Of a stretch of 64,000 nt of DNA, positions 36,582 to 46,221 are shown in pieces. Numbering within the stretch: position 1 is the first letter of the stretch; each line of letters starts with the position of its first letter. Source of the stretch: an uncultured Thiothrix sp. (GTDB lineage: Bacteria; Pseudomonadota; Gammaproteobacteria; Thiotrichales; Thiotrichaceae). The stretch lies in contig NZ_CALMZC010000015.1 in NCBI RefSeq assembly GCF_937873765.1, forward strand, positions 1-64,000, read 5' to 3'. The position numbers and the translations under genes were made by a program. A model generated the notes under the pieces. That model saw only the letters and a list, made by a program, of their open reading frames with translations, ran no database searches and was not told where the DNA came from.

Positions 36582-37822
36582 GCAGCAGTATGCTTGGTTA
36601 AAGTCGCGATTAATTGGCGAATATCGCGCTTTAAATAATGGGTAAAAAATAAATGAGGTATTTGCAGGTAGGTGCGCCGATGCAAAGGAATCTTCGATAA
36701 AGTACAAGCATAATGCCGCCCATTTCTTAAGCCTAAAGCTACTACTTGCAATGGCTCACGAATCTGCCGTTGGAAAATTTCATCACTAATATAGCCTTTA
36801 ACGGGGTTGTGTTCCTGTGGGCGTAAATCCCCATGATGCACTTCCATAATCTCGCGATAAGGATGGAAATCTTGCTGTACGCTATACAGCTCGTTACTTA
36901 CCCAATCATAAAAAGCACTACAAATCACCAGCCCTTGTTCGAAGCAGAGTAGGGCATAGAGATAATGTAAACGGCTTAGACCCTCTAATTGTGGATAGGG
37001 CTGCAGCGCAAATAAGCCTTTACCTTTAACGGCTAGTAAAGCCTCTAGGGTATCTTTATTTGGGCTGGGTTCCTGTGGGAGTAATTGCAGAATTGCCCGA
37101 CTTTCTAACAAGAAAAAACTAAGCTCGGCCGTTTGCAGTTGGTTTTTCAGTTCATCTGGCTGGAGAGAGGGGAAAAACTCATTCACGCTGTCTTGTAACC
37201 AAGCTTCTAATTGGCGGGTATAGTTTTGCTGTAAAACTTTGGCATCAGTGGGTTTAGTGAGTTGTTGGCACTGTGTTGCTAACTGCTGAAGTAACTGCTG
37301 CTGTTGTTGAATCCATGACAGATTACGGGCTAAATGCGCGCTATTTTCTTGAATGCCTCGATGCGTTTTTAACCATACGACTACCACTAAAGCTAATGTC
37401 AGCAAGGGTAGGAGCCAATTTTGACTGAGTAAACCTAAGACAAACATACCACTTAAAACGGTGAGCATAAAAAGACGTGGGGCATATTGAGTGGCGCGGC
37501 TACATTTTAATGCTTGGCGGCGATTAAATAGTTTGGTGAGATTTTCATGTTGAGGTAGGAGATTAACTTGTGGTGGGTAAAAATTGAACCAGCCTTCTTG
37601 AAACAGTTGACTACCCTGCAAAGCTTCTTTTCCATCTAAACGACCACAAGCAGGGTTGCTAAAAACGGCATATTCGAGCAAGTCTGCTTGCGTATCGGTA
37701 CTAGGAATAATATCTTCAATACTGAGCGGTGTATGATGTGCCAGCTTGGCTGCTTGTGATTGGCTTTCACGATACAGCTTACGCGCAAGCAAATTGCTGT
37801 GATAATCAATAAAATTATTCAT
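36578..37822 (-). CDS. Membrane protein of unknown function
   Basis: About 414 residues with two closely spaced membrane helices (about residues 115-155 of the chosen form: MLTVLSGMFVLGLLSQNWL and LLTLALVVVVWLKTH), then a Gln/Leu-rich coiled coil (IQQQQQLLQQLATQCQQL). The large cytoplasmic C-terminal domain has no known motif. The start at 37822 (MNNFIDYHSN) is preferred over the ATG 13 codons upstream. Family not recognised. Confidence 0.55.
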   Translation of the reverse strand: MNNFIDYHSNLLARKLYRESQSQAAKLAHHTPLSIEDIIPSTDTQADLLEYAVFSNPACGRLDGKEALQGSQLFQEGWFNFYPPQVNLLPQHENLTKLFNRRQALKCSRATQYAPRLFMLTVLSGMFVLGLLSQNWLLPLLTLALVVVVWLKTHRGIQENSAHLARNLSWIQQQQQLLQQLATQCQQLTKPTDAKVLQQNYTRQLEAWLQDSVNEFFPSLQPDELKNQLQTAELSFFLLESRAILQLLPQEPSPNKDTLEALLAVKGKGLFALQPYPQLEGLSRLHYLYALLCFEQGLVICSAFYDWVSNELYSVQQDFHPYREIMEVHHGDLRPQEHNPVKGYISDEIFQRQIREPLQVVALGLRNGRHYACTLSKIPLHRRTYLQIPHLFFTHYLKRDIRQLIATLTKHTAA

Positions 37823-37888
37823 AGTATAAAAGCCCTTTATTATTTTGTTTGAACATAGCACGAAATGCTCCTCTAATCTATCAAGACC

Positions 37889-38827
37889 ATGAATATCCTA
37901 AAAAAATCCCGAACGATCGAAACTGATTACCCCTGCCATGAAACCGAGTTGCTGGATCGCTTTCTGGATGCTTTTTGGGCAGAGCGGGGAGCGGCGAAAA
38001 ATACCTTGGATGCTTATCGCAGTGATTTACTCGGCTTATGCAGTTGGCTAGGGTCGGAAGGGAAAACTTTGGAGACTGCCAAACGTAGTGATTTGCTTGA
38101 TTATTTAGCTGAGTTATTTCGGGCAGGGGCTAAACCGTCGAGTTCTGCACGTTTATTGTCTGGGATGCGGCGCTTTTATCGTTATCTGCTGCGTGAAGGT
38201 GTTATTCAAGTTGATCCTACTGGCAACATCGAAGCACCGCGTCCACAGCGTTTGTTGCCTGATGCTTTATCGGAAGCAGATGTAGAACAGCTATTACAGG
38301 CGCCATCTGTTGATTCAGCTCTCGGTTTGCGCGACCGTGCTATGTTGGAGCTGTTGTATGCAACGGGCTTGCGTGTTTCAGAGCTAACGGGCTTGACTCA
38401 AGGTCAATTATCTTTACAGCATGGTGTAGTGCGAATTTTAGGTAAGGGGGGTAAAGAACGCTTAGTACCCTTAGGTGAGGAAGCCCAAGATTGGGTTGGG
38501 CGTTATTTACAGGTTGCACGTCCTGAGCTAATGCAAGGCCATTCTGTCTGTGCCCAAGTTTTTGTTACGGGACGTGGAGCAGGGATGACACGGCAAGCAT
38601 TTTGGTATTTGATTAAGCGCTATGCTGCAGAGGCTGGGATTAGTAAGCCGCTGTCACCACATACTTTACGCCATGCCTTTGCAACGCATTTATTAAATCA
38701 TGGGGCGGATTTGCGGGTGGTGCAAATGTTGTTAGGGCATAGTGATATGTCAACCACGCAGATTTACACGCATGTAGCGAAAGCACGTTTACAAGACTTG
38801 CATCGCCAACATCATCCGCGTGGTTAG
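37889..38827 (+). CDS. xerD: Tyrosine recombinase XerD
   Basis: 312 residues. A SAM-like core-binding domain (about 20-110) precedes the catalytic domain with Arg in ATGLRVSELTGL, Lys in LGKGGKERLVPL, His-x2-Arg in PHTLRHAFATHLL, His in LLGHSDMSTTQ and the nucleophile Tyr in IYTHVAK. XerD with XerC resolves chromosome dimers at dif. XerC-type and integrase-type sequences are close, but no integrative element surrounds this gene and its neighbour is dsbC, as in E. coli. Confidence 0.9.
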   Translation: MNILKKSRTIETDYPCHETELLDRFLDAFWAERGAAKNTLDAYRSDLLGLCSWLGSEGKTLETAKRSDLLDYLAELFRAGAKPSSSARLLSGMRRFYRYLLREGVIQVDPTGNIEAPRPQRLLPDALSEADVEQLLQAPSVDSALGLRDRAMLELLYATGLRVSELTGLTQGQLSLQHGVVRILGKGGKERLVPLGEEAQDWVGRYLQVARPELMQGHSVCAQVFVTGRGAGMTRQAFWYLIKRYAAEAGISKPLSPHTLRHAFATHLLNHGADLRVVQMLLGHSDMSTTQIYTHVAKARLQDLHRQHHPRG

Positions 38828-38949
38828 AATTTTGAGGTATTAAATATTTCAAACTAGCATGTTCCTTAAGGTCAATGGGCTTTTAATAGTGGCTTATGCT
38901 ATGGTAAAGAAACCGATCTTTTAATTTTATGGTATGGAAAGAAATAAAA

Positions 38950-39804
38950 GTGATAAATAAAAAAACAATGCTAAGCGCCTTATTAGGCAGCTTACTGGTA
39001 GTGGGCTTAGCACACGCAGAAGATAAAACAGCCGTTGCTCCCGCAGCTAGCACTGAAACCACGGCAGCCGCTGTACCTGCAGTTCCAGCACCAACGACCA
39101 CCGAAACTGTGAAAGCCCCTGTTGCTGCTAGTGAAGCTACAGTCGATACGGCTCTATTAAATGAAAAGCTCAAACCTTTGTTTGGCAGTGTGCCAGATTC
39201 CATTAAGCCCACGCCTGTGAGCGGAGTGTTTGAAGCTAAGTTCGGTACTGAGCTGATTTATGTTTCAGCGGATGGCCGTTATTTTTTCAGCGGTGATTTG
39301 ATTGATGGCTCCAGTCGTACCAATTTGTCTGAGCAGTCCCGCACGGTTGAACGTAAAGAAATGCTGGCTAAAGTTGAAGATAAAGATGCGGTGATCTTCA
39401 AGGCCAAAGGTGAACAAAAGCATCTATTGACTGTATTCACTGATGTTGACTGTGGCTATTGTGTGAAATTACATAAAGAAGTGAATCAGTTGAATGAAGC
39501 GGGTGTGAGTGTGCGTTATTTAGCGTATCCCCGCGCTGGCGTGGGTTCAGAAAGCTATAAAAAAATCGTGAATGTTTGGTGTGCGGATGACAAGCAAGAT
39601 GCACTGACCAAATCCAAAGCCGGCGAAACGATTGCATCCAAAGAATGTGAGAATCCAGTTGCCAAAGAATTTGAATTAGGCCAAAAATTAGGTGTTAATG
39701 GTACTCCAGCCCTGTTCACTGAAGATGGCACGATGATTCCGGGTTATCGTCCTGCGGATCAATTAGTGAAAATACTGGATGATATGAAAACTAAGGTGAA
39801 CTAA
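38950..39804 (+). CDS. dsbC: Thiol:disulfide interchange protein DsbC-like
   Basis: About 284 residues: signal peptide (LLGSLLVVGLAHA), an Ala/Pro/Thr-rich linker of about 50 residues, the DsbC dimerisation domain and a thioredoxin-fold domain with the CGYC active site (DVDCGYCVKLHKE) and cis-Pro in NGTPALFTE. It isomerises wrong disulfides in the periplasm. The Ala/Pro linker is longer than in E. coli DsbC. Start: GTG at 38950 with GGAAAG upstream; ATG 38929 and ATG 38968 are alternatives. xerD followed by dsbC is the E. coli order. Confidence 0.88.
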   Translation: MINKKTMLSALLGSLLVVGLAHAEDKTAVAPAASTETTAAAVPAVPAPTTTETVKAPVAASEATVDTALLNEKLKPLFGSVPDSIKPTPVSGVFEAKFGTELIYVSADGRYFFSGDLIDGSSRTNLSEQSRTVERKEMLAKVEDKDAVIFKAKGEQKHLLTVFTDVDCGYCVKLHKEVNQLNEAGVSVRYLAYPRAGVGSESYKKIVNVWCADDKQDALTKSKAGETIASKECENPVAKEFELGQKLGVNGTPALFTEDGTMIPGYRPADQLVKILDDMKTKVN

Positions 39805-39820
39805 GTTTTCTGAGCTTCCA

Positions 39821-39849
39821 AAAAAAGGGGCAATGGCTGCCCCTTTTTT
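39821..39849. terminator. Bidirectional terminator between dsbC and the pirin gene
   Basis: AAAAAAGGGGCA (39821-39832) pairs with TGCCCCTTTTTT (39838-39849) over a 5-base loop. T-tracts on both strands let it end both convergent genes. Confidence 0.85.
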
Positions 39850-39851
39850 AT

Positions 39852-40553
39852 TTATGCCGGTAAATCGAAGAGCAAGACTTCGGCTGTTTCTTTCCCGATT
39901 AGTTTAAACTCAGAACCTGCACTCACCGTTACCCCATCGCCTGCGGTTAATGTCTCACCCTCTAGCTCGACTGAGCCACTAGCTATAAACAAATAGCCTA
40001 AACGATTAGCTGCTAAGCTATAGCTACGCTCACCCGCATTAGCGAGTACTGTGGCACACAGCAGTGCTTCGGTATTAGTCGCTAAAGAGCCTTCCACTCC
40101 GGTTGGAGAGACTAATAAGCGCCAAGCACTCGCTTTATCGGCATCGCTAAAATAAGCTTGTGCGTAGCTAGGTTGGACATTACGTTGAGTCGGTAATAAC
40201 CAAATCTGCAAGAAGTGTGTGCCTTCAGTGGCAGAAGGGTTATATTCCGAGTGCGTAACCCCAGTGCCTGCCGACATCCGTTGCACATCACCTTTGCGAA
40301 TCACACTGCCGTTGCCCATGCTATCGCGATGCGCTAATTCGCCTTCCAGTACATAACTGACGATTTCCATATTGTTATGCGGATGTGTGGGGAAACCCGC
40401 TCCCGCCGTGACGCGATCATCATTAATCACCCGCAATACGGAAATGCCCATGTGCTTAGGGTCATAATATTCACCGAAGGAAAAACTATGTTGGCTATCT
40501 AACCAATTATTTTTAAAGCGCCCACGCTCTGCGGCTTTGCGAATCTGTAACAT
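39852..40553 (-). CDS. Pirin family protein (YhhW-like)
   Basis: 233 residues, two cupin domains. The metal-binding N-terminal cupin has PTHPHNNMEIVSYVLEGEL and GTGVTHSEYNP. Family members include quercetin 2,3-dioxygenases, but physiological roles vary. Divergent from a LysR regulator 106 bases away, a common pairing that suggests control by that regulator. Confidence 0.88.
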   Translation of the reverse strand: MLQIRKAAERGRFKNNWLDSQHSFSFGEYYDPKHMGISVLRVINDDRVTAGAGFPTHPHNNMEIVSYVLEGELAHRDSMGNGSVIRKGDVQRMSAGTGVTHSEYNPSATEGTHFLQIWLLPTQRNVQPSYAQAYFSDADKASAWRLLVSPTGVEGSLATNTEALLCATVLANAGERSYSLAANRLGYLFIASGSVELEGETLTAGDGVTVSAGSEFKLIGKETAEVLLFDLPA

Positions 40554-40659
40554 TGTTATTTCTCCTAACTGTTTTGTATGAATGCTAGTTTATCTTTGAC
40601 TTTAAGTTAGAGTAACTGCTATTAAGTCAGGTATCGGATAACCCATAGTTGAGAATCCT

Positions 40660-41541
40660 ATGAGCCATTTTGATGATTTATTTTGGTTGGTTGAGGTGGT
40701 AGACGCCGGTACTTTAAGTGCTGCCGCTGAAAAGCATAATGTCACCAGTGCTGCCGTGAGTAAGCGTTTGCGCTTGTTGGAAGAACGTTTAGGCGTGAAA
40801 TTATTGGTACGTACCACGCGTCACTTACGTACTACTGAAGCGGGGGCGCTTTATTATCAACGCGGTAAGACCTTGCTGGAGGAATTCAATGAGCTAGAAG
40901 AAAACATCGCCTCTACCAGTGAACGTTTATGTGGCAGTATTCGGATTAATGCGCCCTTATCGTTTGGGATGCACGCTTTAATGAAACCCATTCATGCATT
41001 TATGCAGCTTTATCCGCAACTGCATATCACTTTGCATTTAGATGATCGTTTTATTGATATTCTCAATAGTGATTATGATTTGGTGATTCGGGTGGGTAAT
41101 TTGGAAGACTCCTCTCTCGTGGCGCAGCGGATTGCCAAGTTGCGTTTAGTCTGTTGTGCCGCGCCGAGCTATTTGGCTAAACATGGAACACCGCATACAC
41201 CTCAAGAGCTATTAAAACATAATTGTCTGGTCTATCAGCACAGTATGCCGATGCATATTTGGGAATTTCAGAAAGAGGGGATTGAGAGTCGTGTGCCTGT
41301 GCATGGAAATTTAGTGGCGAATAATGGTGATATTCTTAACCAAGCAGCGATATTAGGCCAAGGTCTAGTCTATCATCCTGAGTTTATTGCCCATAACGCT
41401 TTAGCGAATGGCGATTTGGTGGAGGTGCTAAAAGACTATACCAATGTTTATGTGAGTGCTTATGCCATGTATCCTACACGCCACTTCTTGCCAGTGAAAA
41501 TTCGCCGCCTCATTGAGTTTTTACAGCAGCAACTTACCTAA
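40660..41541 (+). CDS. LysR family transcriptional regulator
   Basis: 293 residues. N-terminal winged helix (GTLSAAAEKHNVTSAAVSKR, about 17-36) and a C-terminal periplasmic-binding-protein-like effector domain (about 90-290). Transcribed away from the pirin gene; LysR proteins usually act on the divergent neighbour. The effector is unknown. Confidence 0.9.
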   Translation: MSHFDDLFWLVEVVDAGTLSAAAEKHNVTSAAVSKRLRLLEERLGVKLLVRTTRHLRTTEAGALYYQRGKTLLEEFNELEENIASTSERLCGSIRINAPLSFGMHALMKPIHAFMQLYPQLHITLHLDDRFIDILNSDYDLVIRVGNLEDSSLVAQRIAKLRLVCCAAPSYLAKHGTPHTPQELLKHNCLVYQHSMPMHIWEFQKEGIESRVPVHGNLVANNGDILNQAAILGQGLVYHPEFIAHNALANGDLVEVLKDYTNVYVSAYAMYPTRHFLPVKIRRLIEFLQQQLT

Positions 41542-41577
41542 ATATTTTGAATTTTTAGAGACGATTAGAAACGCGCT

Positions 41578-42684
41578 ATGTCAGGAAATACGATTGGAAA
41601 ATTATTCACCGTCACGAGTTTCGGTGAAAGTCATGGCCCAGCAATTGGTTGTATTGTAGACGGCTGCCCACCCGGAATGGTGCTGACTGAAGCTGATATT
41701 CAGCTCGATTTAGATCGGCGTAAGCCCGGTCAAAGTCGGCATACCACCCAGCGCCGTGAGCCGGATGAAGTGCAAATTCTTTCCGGTGTGTTTGAAGGTA
41801 AAACCACTGGCACACCGATTGCGCTCATTATTCACAACACCGATCAGCGCTCGAAAGATTATTCGGAGATTCTCGACCGCTTCCGTCCGGGGCATGCCGA
41901 TTATACTTATTATAAAAAGTATGGCTTCCGTGATTATCGGGGGGGGGGGCGTTCTTCTGCACGTGAAACCGCGATGCGGGTAGCAGCCGGAGCGATTGCA
42001 AAGAAATACCTGAGTGAACGTTATGGCGTGAAAATTCGTGGCTATCTCTCGCAGCTCGGCCCCATTGTGGCTGAGTGGCTCGATTGGGAGGTGATTGAAA
42101 CTAATCCCTTCTTCTGCCCAGATGCGAGTAAAGTGGTGGAAATGGAAGCCTATATGGATGCCTTACGCAAAGAAGGTAATTCGATTGGCGCGAAGATCAC
42201 CACGGTCGCGACAGGTCTACCACCCGGTTGGGGTGAGCCGATTTTTGATCGGATGGATGCCGAAATCGCCTATGCGATGATGAGCATTAATGCGGCTAAG
42301 GGTGTGGAGATTGGCGCTGGTTTTAGCTGCGTGACTCAAAAGGGTACTGAGCATCGTGACGAAATTACAAGGGAAGGATTCACCCAAAACCAAGCTGGTG
42401 GGATTTTAGGGGGTATCACTTCGGGGCAAGATATTATTGTCCACACTGCCTTTAAACCGACTTCTAGCATGCGGCTACCGGGGCAAACCGTGAATCTCCA
42501 AGGTGAACCCGTCGAAGTGATTACCAAAGGCCGCCATGATCCTTGTGTGGGGATTCGTGCTACACCGATTTGTGAGGCGATGTTGGCCTTAGTGCTGATG
42601 GATCATGCTTTACGTCATCGAGCGCAGAATTTGAATGTGGTCACAGAGCTGGCGGATATTCCGGCGCAAGCTCCATTGTCTTAG
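41578..42684 (+). CDS. aroC: Chorismate synthase
   Basis: 368 residues. AroC forms chorismate from EPSP with reduced FMN. Signatures present: [50 protein letters not shown] and [17 protein letters not shown]. Length is normal. The RGGGR codons are all GGG, giving an unbroken 11-G run in the coding sequence (see separate entry). Confidence 0.95.
   Translation: MSGNTIGKLFTVTSFGESHGPAIGCIVDGCPPGMVLTEADIQLDLDRRKPGQSRHTTQRREPDEVQILSGVFEGKTTGTPIALIIHNTDQRSKDYSEILDRFRPGHADYTYYKKYGFRDYRGGGRSSARETAMRVAAGAIAKKYLSERYGVKIRGYLSQLGPIVAEWLDWEVIETNPFFCPDASKVVEMEAYMDALRKEGNSIGAKITTVATGLPPGWGEPIFDRMDAEIAYAMMSINAAKGVEIGAGFSCVTQKGTEHRDEITREGFTQNQAGGILGGITSGQDIIVHTAFKPTSSMRLPGQTVNLQGEPVEVITKGRHDPCVGIRATPICEAMLALVLMDHALRHRAQNLNVVTELADIPAQAPLS
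41939..41949 (+). repeat. 11-G homopolymer inside aroC
   Basis: CGG GGG GGG GGG C encodes Arg-Gly-Gly-Gly of the conserved flavin/substrate loop. Runs of this length are prone to slippage in replication and to length errors in sequencing. The frame is intact as given. Confidence 0.9.
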
Positions 42685-42697
42685 TAATTGATAGGGC

Positions 42698-42722
42698 TTC
42701 AGGCTCTTAACTAGAGCCTGAA
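42698..42722. terminator. Hairpin between aroC and the convergent repeat-protein gene
   Basis: TTCAGGCTC (42698-42706) and GAGCCTGAA (42714-42722) form a perfect 9-bp stem with a 7-base loop, placed between two convergent stops. T-tracts are weak on both sides. Confidence 0.5.
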
Positions 42723-42724
42723 AG

Positions 42725-45463
42725 CTAATCCCGCAGCATTTCCAAATCATCCGCCAATTTTTGCATTCCCCCACCCGTATTATTCGTTATCCATAATTCT
42801 CGTGGTGGCTCATCTTGGGTCAGGCGCATGAGTTGAAAATACAGTTTTTCATCCACAACCTTTACTAAATCTACATATTCTTTAGCGGCAAAGGTTTTAA
42901 TTAAACGGGCTTCCTCATTCTCATCCGCTAGCCACCAAAAACTTGCTTGCGGCGCTTGACTTAAGATAAATAAGCCCTTGGAGGCTGCTAATAGGCTGCT
43001 TTGTTGAGGCAAGGCTGGAGTGTCAACTTCCATAACTTGTTTCGTCGCCCAGTCAATCCGCGACAATTGATAGTTCAAGAGATCATTTTCTTTTTGGGTC
43101 AATAGGTAGGTAGTGTTTGCGGTCGTAAATAACGTGTTATTCAATACATTCGGTACTGGTTCAAAACTATCGTTGAGAACGAGGCTAGTACCCTCTTTAG
43201 TCTGTAAATTGAGGCTATAGGCAGTCCTTGCACCATTGAGTGTTAGTTTAGGCTCTAGTACATAGAGTAAACCCTGTTCTGTTTCGAGCAGGGTAGCTAA
43301 GCGACGTTTATCCTCTGTTTCTTTTAACACCGGCAGAAATTTCTGTGCTTCCGTTTGCCATAATTCCAGTGTCCAAGCCCCGGCTGTCTCCGGTGGGAAA
43401 TAAGCCGCATAAACACCTTGGCTGCTTGGAAACAGCCAGCTATAGCCGGTTGGAAAGGTTCTAAGGCGTTGCAGTTGGCCGTCTTTAAGTTGCCAAAGTG
43501 AATTGATTTTCTCCGCCGTTTCGGTCAGGAAATAGAGAGTGTCTTTAAATTTAATCAGGGATTGTGCATTAAAAGAAATGTGTTCCTCTTTCGGTAGTGA
43601 AGTCAGTTCCCTTGTAGTATTCGGGTCTAGCTTAGTCGCCCACAAGCGCGAATTCAGCACAAAATACCAAGTCGAACCCAATGGCTGGACTTGCCTTAAA
43701 TCAGCGCTGGCGGGGGTAGTATTAATGTCCTTGAGTACTTTGCTTTGGCTGATCTCGCTGGAAAGTAGCCATGGTTCTTTGCCTGCTTGCAGATCGGTTT
43801 CTGCTAAAATCCAGCCTGTTTGTTTGCCAGCTAACGGTAGAATTTCACTTAAACCACCGCTTGGCCAATGGGTTGGCTCCCAATAAGCGCGAATAGGATC
43901 ATTCCCTAAGGCTTTAGTCCCTGCCACCGTGCCATCAGTGTGCCAACGCTGTTTACCACTGAGAAAATATACTAACGAAGCTTGATCGTTGGGTGCGGGT
44001 GGTAATAATTGTGGATCATCGAACTCACCTAAAAGCAAAGGCTTTTCCGGTTGCTCTGGTGTTAAGCTCCACAATTGCGAACGATTCCGATCTTTCGGTG
44101 AAAACGTTGGGAAAATTAATTTATCAGTCCGCAACACATAAGGAGTCGGGCGCGCTGGCCATGAATCTCCAGCACCACCTGCATACTGCCCATCTTTCAT
44201 GCTTAAGATATTTTTCGTGCCAGTCACTGTGCCATCGGTGAGCCAGAGTGCAGACGGGCGAATCCCATCGCTTTGCATAAAATACAGGCGCTTTGCAAAG
44301 CTAAATAAGAGGGGTGGTGCTTGGTATTCATTATTCGGATTCGGCAGGCTTACTAAGCGTTCAGTGCCTTTAGCTGTAAAATCAGTCACCCATAATTCTT
44401 CCAGTATTTGCTCACCCAGCACTGAAAACCATACATATAGCTTGCCTTTAAAGAACAGGGCTTTGCTGGCATTGATGCTGCGTGCTCCTTGCTCTGCAGC
44501 GGGTAGGTGAAGGATTAAGCTTGCTTGTTTCGTTTTCAGATCAAATTGCCAAAGTTCAGGCTGTTGATCGGTGTCATTGGTTTTCACCCAAATGACTTTA
44601 TTTTCATTAGCCGCAACGGTAGTAAAACTAAGCGCAGTTTGCTTGGGAAAGCGAGTGAGGCGCTCACTGTTGTTACCATCAACCTGCCAGAGTGAATAAT
44701 CGATTTTTTCTTCAGTTGAGTTAGAGCGTTGATCGGCAGCTATAAAGAAGAGCTTGCTTTGATTATTGAGTGGCTCCAGCACATACGCGAGTAAATTATT
44801 GTAATCGTTAGCTTCTTTACTCGCATCGACCACTAATTGAGTGCCTGCTGCACTGCCATCGGTTTTCCAAAGCTCTAAACCATGTATGCCATCATTCACC
44901 CAAAAGAAAGCGGTGTTGCTTAAGCCATAAAAAATAGGTGAGGCTATATTTAGGGATTGATCACTGGAGCGTGGAAATTGGGCCAAAGCCTGTGTGTTTT
45001 CGCTACTGCCATCCGTGCTATACAACGTGAGTTGGTCTGCGGTTTGCCCCCAGAATAACAGGCGTTCTTTTAAGTTGATACTGGTTTGGGTATACAGCTC
45101 GCGCATTTTGGCAAGGCCACTCGCTTGACCGGGCGCGAGGTCTTTAATGAGCTGTGTCCCTGCAGCGCTACCATCAGTACGCCATAGCTCCTGTCCTGCT
45201 TCTGGTGTAAAAGCCGCAAAGATTCCATAATTTCCAACGCTACCCAAGGGATAAAAACTAGAATCAGCATTAGGCGTTTTGCTTAGATAGCTAAATACTT
45301 TAGTCTGCTCAGGGGTGTTATCAGTTTGCCAAAGCTGTGTACCTAAGGTTTGATTTTTGCCCACAAATAATTGTATGGGGGTAAGCGGAGCTTCTGCCAT
45401 GCTGAGTGGTGCATAACTTAAACTCAAGGCTAGACTGGTAAGATAGAGAAAGCGTAAGAGCAT
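42725..45463 (-). CDS. Exported ELWxTDGTxxGT-repeat protein
   Basis: 912 residues with a signal peptide (LLRFLYLTSLALSLSYAPLSMA). About nine copies of a short motif close to LWxTDGTxxGT recur at irregular spacing, for example LWRTDGSAAGTQLIKDL, LWKTDGSAAGTQLVVDA and LWLTDGTVTGTKNILSM. This motif family forms beta-propeller-like blades in secreted or surface proteins, function unknown. The C-terminal third has more diverged copies. No anchor or sorting signal is apparent at the C-terminus. Confidence 0.75.
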   Translation of the reverse strand: MLLRFLYLTSLALSLSYAPLSMAEAPLTPIQLFVGKNQTLGTQLWQTDNTPEQTKVFSYLSKTPNADSSFYPLGSVGNYGIFAAFTPEAGQELWRTDGSAAGTQLIKDLAPGQASGLAKMRELYTQTSINLKERLLFWGQTADQLTLYSTDGSSENTQALAQFPRSSDQSLNIASPIFYGLSNTAFFWVNDGIHGLELWKTDGSAAGTQLVVDASKEANDYNNLLAYVLEPLNNQSKLFFIAADQRSNSTEEKIDYSLWQVDGNNSERLTRFPKQTALSFTTVAANENKVIWVKTNDTDQQPELWQFDLKTKQASLILHLPAAEQGARSINASKALFFKGKLYVWFSVLGEQILEELWVTDFTAKGTERLVSLPNPNNEYQAPPLLFSFAKRLYFMQSDGIRPSALWLTDGTVTGTKNILSMKDGQYAGGAGDSWPARPTPYVLRTDKLIFPTFSPKDRNRSQLWSLTPEQPEKPLLLGEFDDPQLLPPAPNDQASLVYFLSGKQRWHTDGTVAGTKALGNDPIRAYWEPTHWPSGGLSEILPLAGKQTGWILAETDLQAGKEPWLLSSEISQSKVLKDINTTPASADLRQVQPLGSTWYFVLNSRLWATKLDPNTTRELTSLPKEEHISFNAQSLIKFKDTLYFLTETAEKINSLWQLKDGQLQRLRTFPTGYSWLFPSSQGVYAAYFPPETAGAWTLELWQTEAQKFLPVLKETEDKRRLATLLETEQGLLYVLEPKLTLNGARTAYSLNLQTKEGTSLVLNDSFEPVPNVLNNTLFTTANTTYLLTQKENDLLNYQLSRIDWATKQVMEVDTPALPQQSSLLAASKGLFILSQAPQASFWWLADENEEARLIKTFAAKEYVDLVKVVDEKLYFQLMRLTQDEPPRELWITNNTGGGMQKLADDLEMLRD

Positions 45464-45624
45464 GAATAAGCCCTCTAGTTTTTATTAAGCAGGTACACTG
45501 AATATAGTTTGCAGCAGTGCTTATTACCTAAGTGATCAGGGAAATCTAGATATTATGAGTAGTTATCCTATGACTAGTTCAATGTGTCTTTACTAGCCTT
45601 ACCCGTTAATTAAGGAATTTAAGT

Positions 45625-46212
45625 TTGACTCACCGAATTTTAATACTTTTTGCGCATCCGGCTTTAGAGAAGTCACGGGTGCAGTATCGCTTGTTGAAAG
45701 CTGCTCAGTCTTTAGCAGGTGTGACCTGTCACGATCTCTATCAGCTTTATCCTGATTTCATGATCAATGTGGATAAAGAGCAAGCGCTCCTGACCGAGCA
45801 TGACATTATCGTGTTTCAATTCCCTTTGTATTGGTACAGCACGCCCGCTATTTTGAAAGAATGGCAGGATTTGGTGTTGGAATATGGCTTCGCGTATGGA
45901 AAAAATGGCAACGCTTTAACAGGCAAGTTATTTGCGAGCGTCATCAGTGCGGGGGGAAGCCGTGTGGCTTATCAAACGGATGGTATGAATCATTTTACCT
46001 TAGCTGAGTTATTACGCCCTTTAGAGCAGACGGCGAATTTATGTGGAATGAATTATTTACCCCCCTTTGTGATTCATGATGCCAATGATTTAAGTGAAGC
46101 TGAAATTGATATCTATGCGAGCCAATATCAACGACTGCTTGTGCAATTACAGCAACATCCTCAGGTTCAAGCTTTAAGCCGCTTGAACTATCTCAATGAC
46201 TTAACTACTTAA
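45625..46212 (+). CDS. KefF/KefG-type NAD(P)H oxidoreductase, ancillary to K+ efflux
   Basis: 195 residues, flavodoxin-like quinone-reductase fold (ILFAHPALEKSRVQYRLL, IVFQFPLYWYSTPAILKEW). KefF and KefG bind the cytoplasmic face of KefC/KefB and are needed for full activity. The start is TTG with TAAGGAAT upstream. It lies nine bases before the Kef-type transporter gene, the standard arrangement. Confidence 0.87.
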   Translation: MTHRILILFAHPALEKSRVQYRLLKAAQSLAGVTCHDLYQLYPDFMINVDKEQALLTEHDIIVFQFPLYWYSTPAILKEWQDLVLEYGFAYGKNGNALTGKLFASVISAGGSRVAYQTDGMNHFTLAELLRPLEQTANLCGMNYLPPFVIHDANDLSEAEIDIYASQYQRLLVQLQQHPQVQALSRLNYLNDLTT

Positions 46213-46221
46213 GAGTAAATA

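Noticed and set aside
37261..37330. CAG/CTG-type triplet repeat in the unknown membrane protein gene
   Set aside because: It encodes a Gln-rich coiled coil with mixed codons; not a pure triplet tract.
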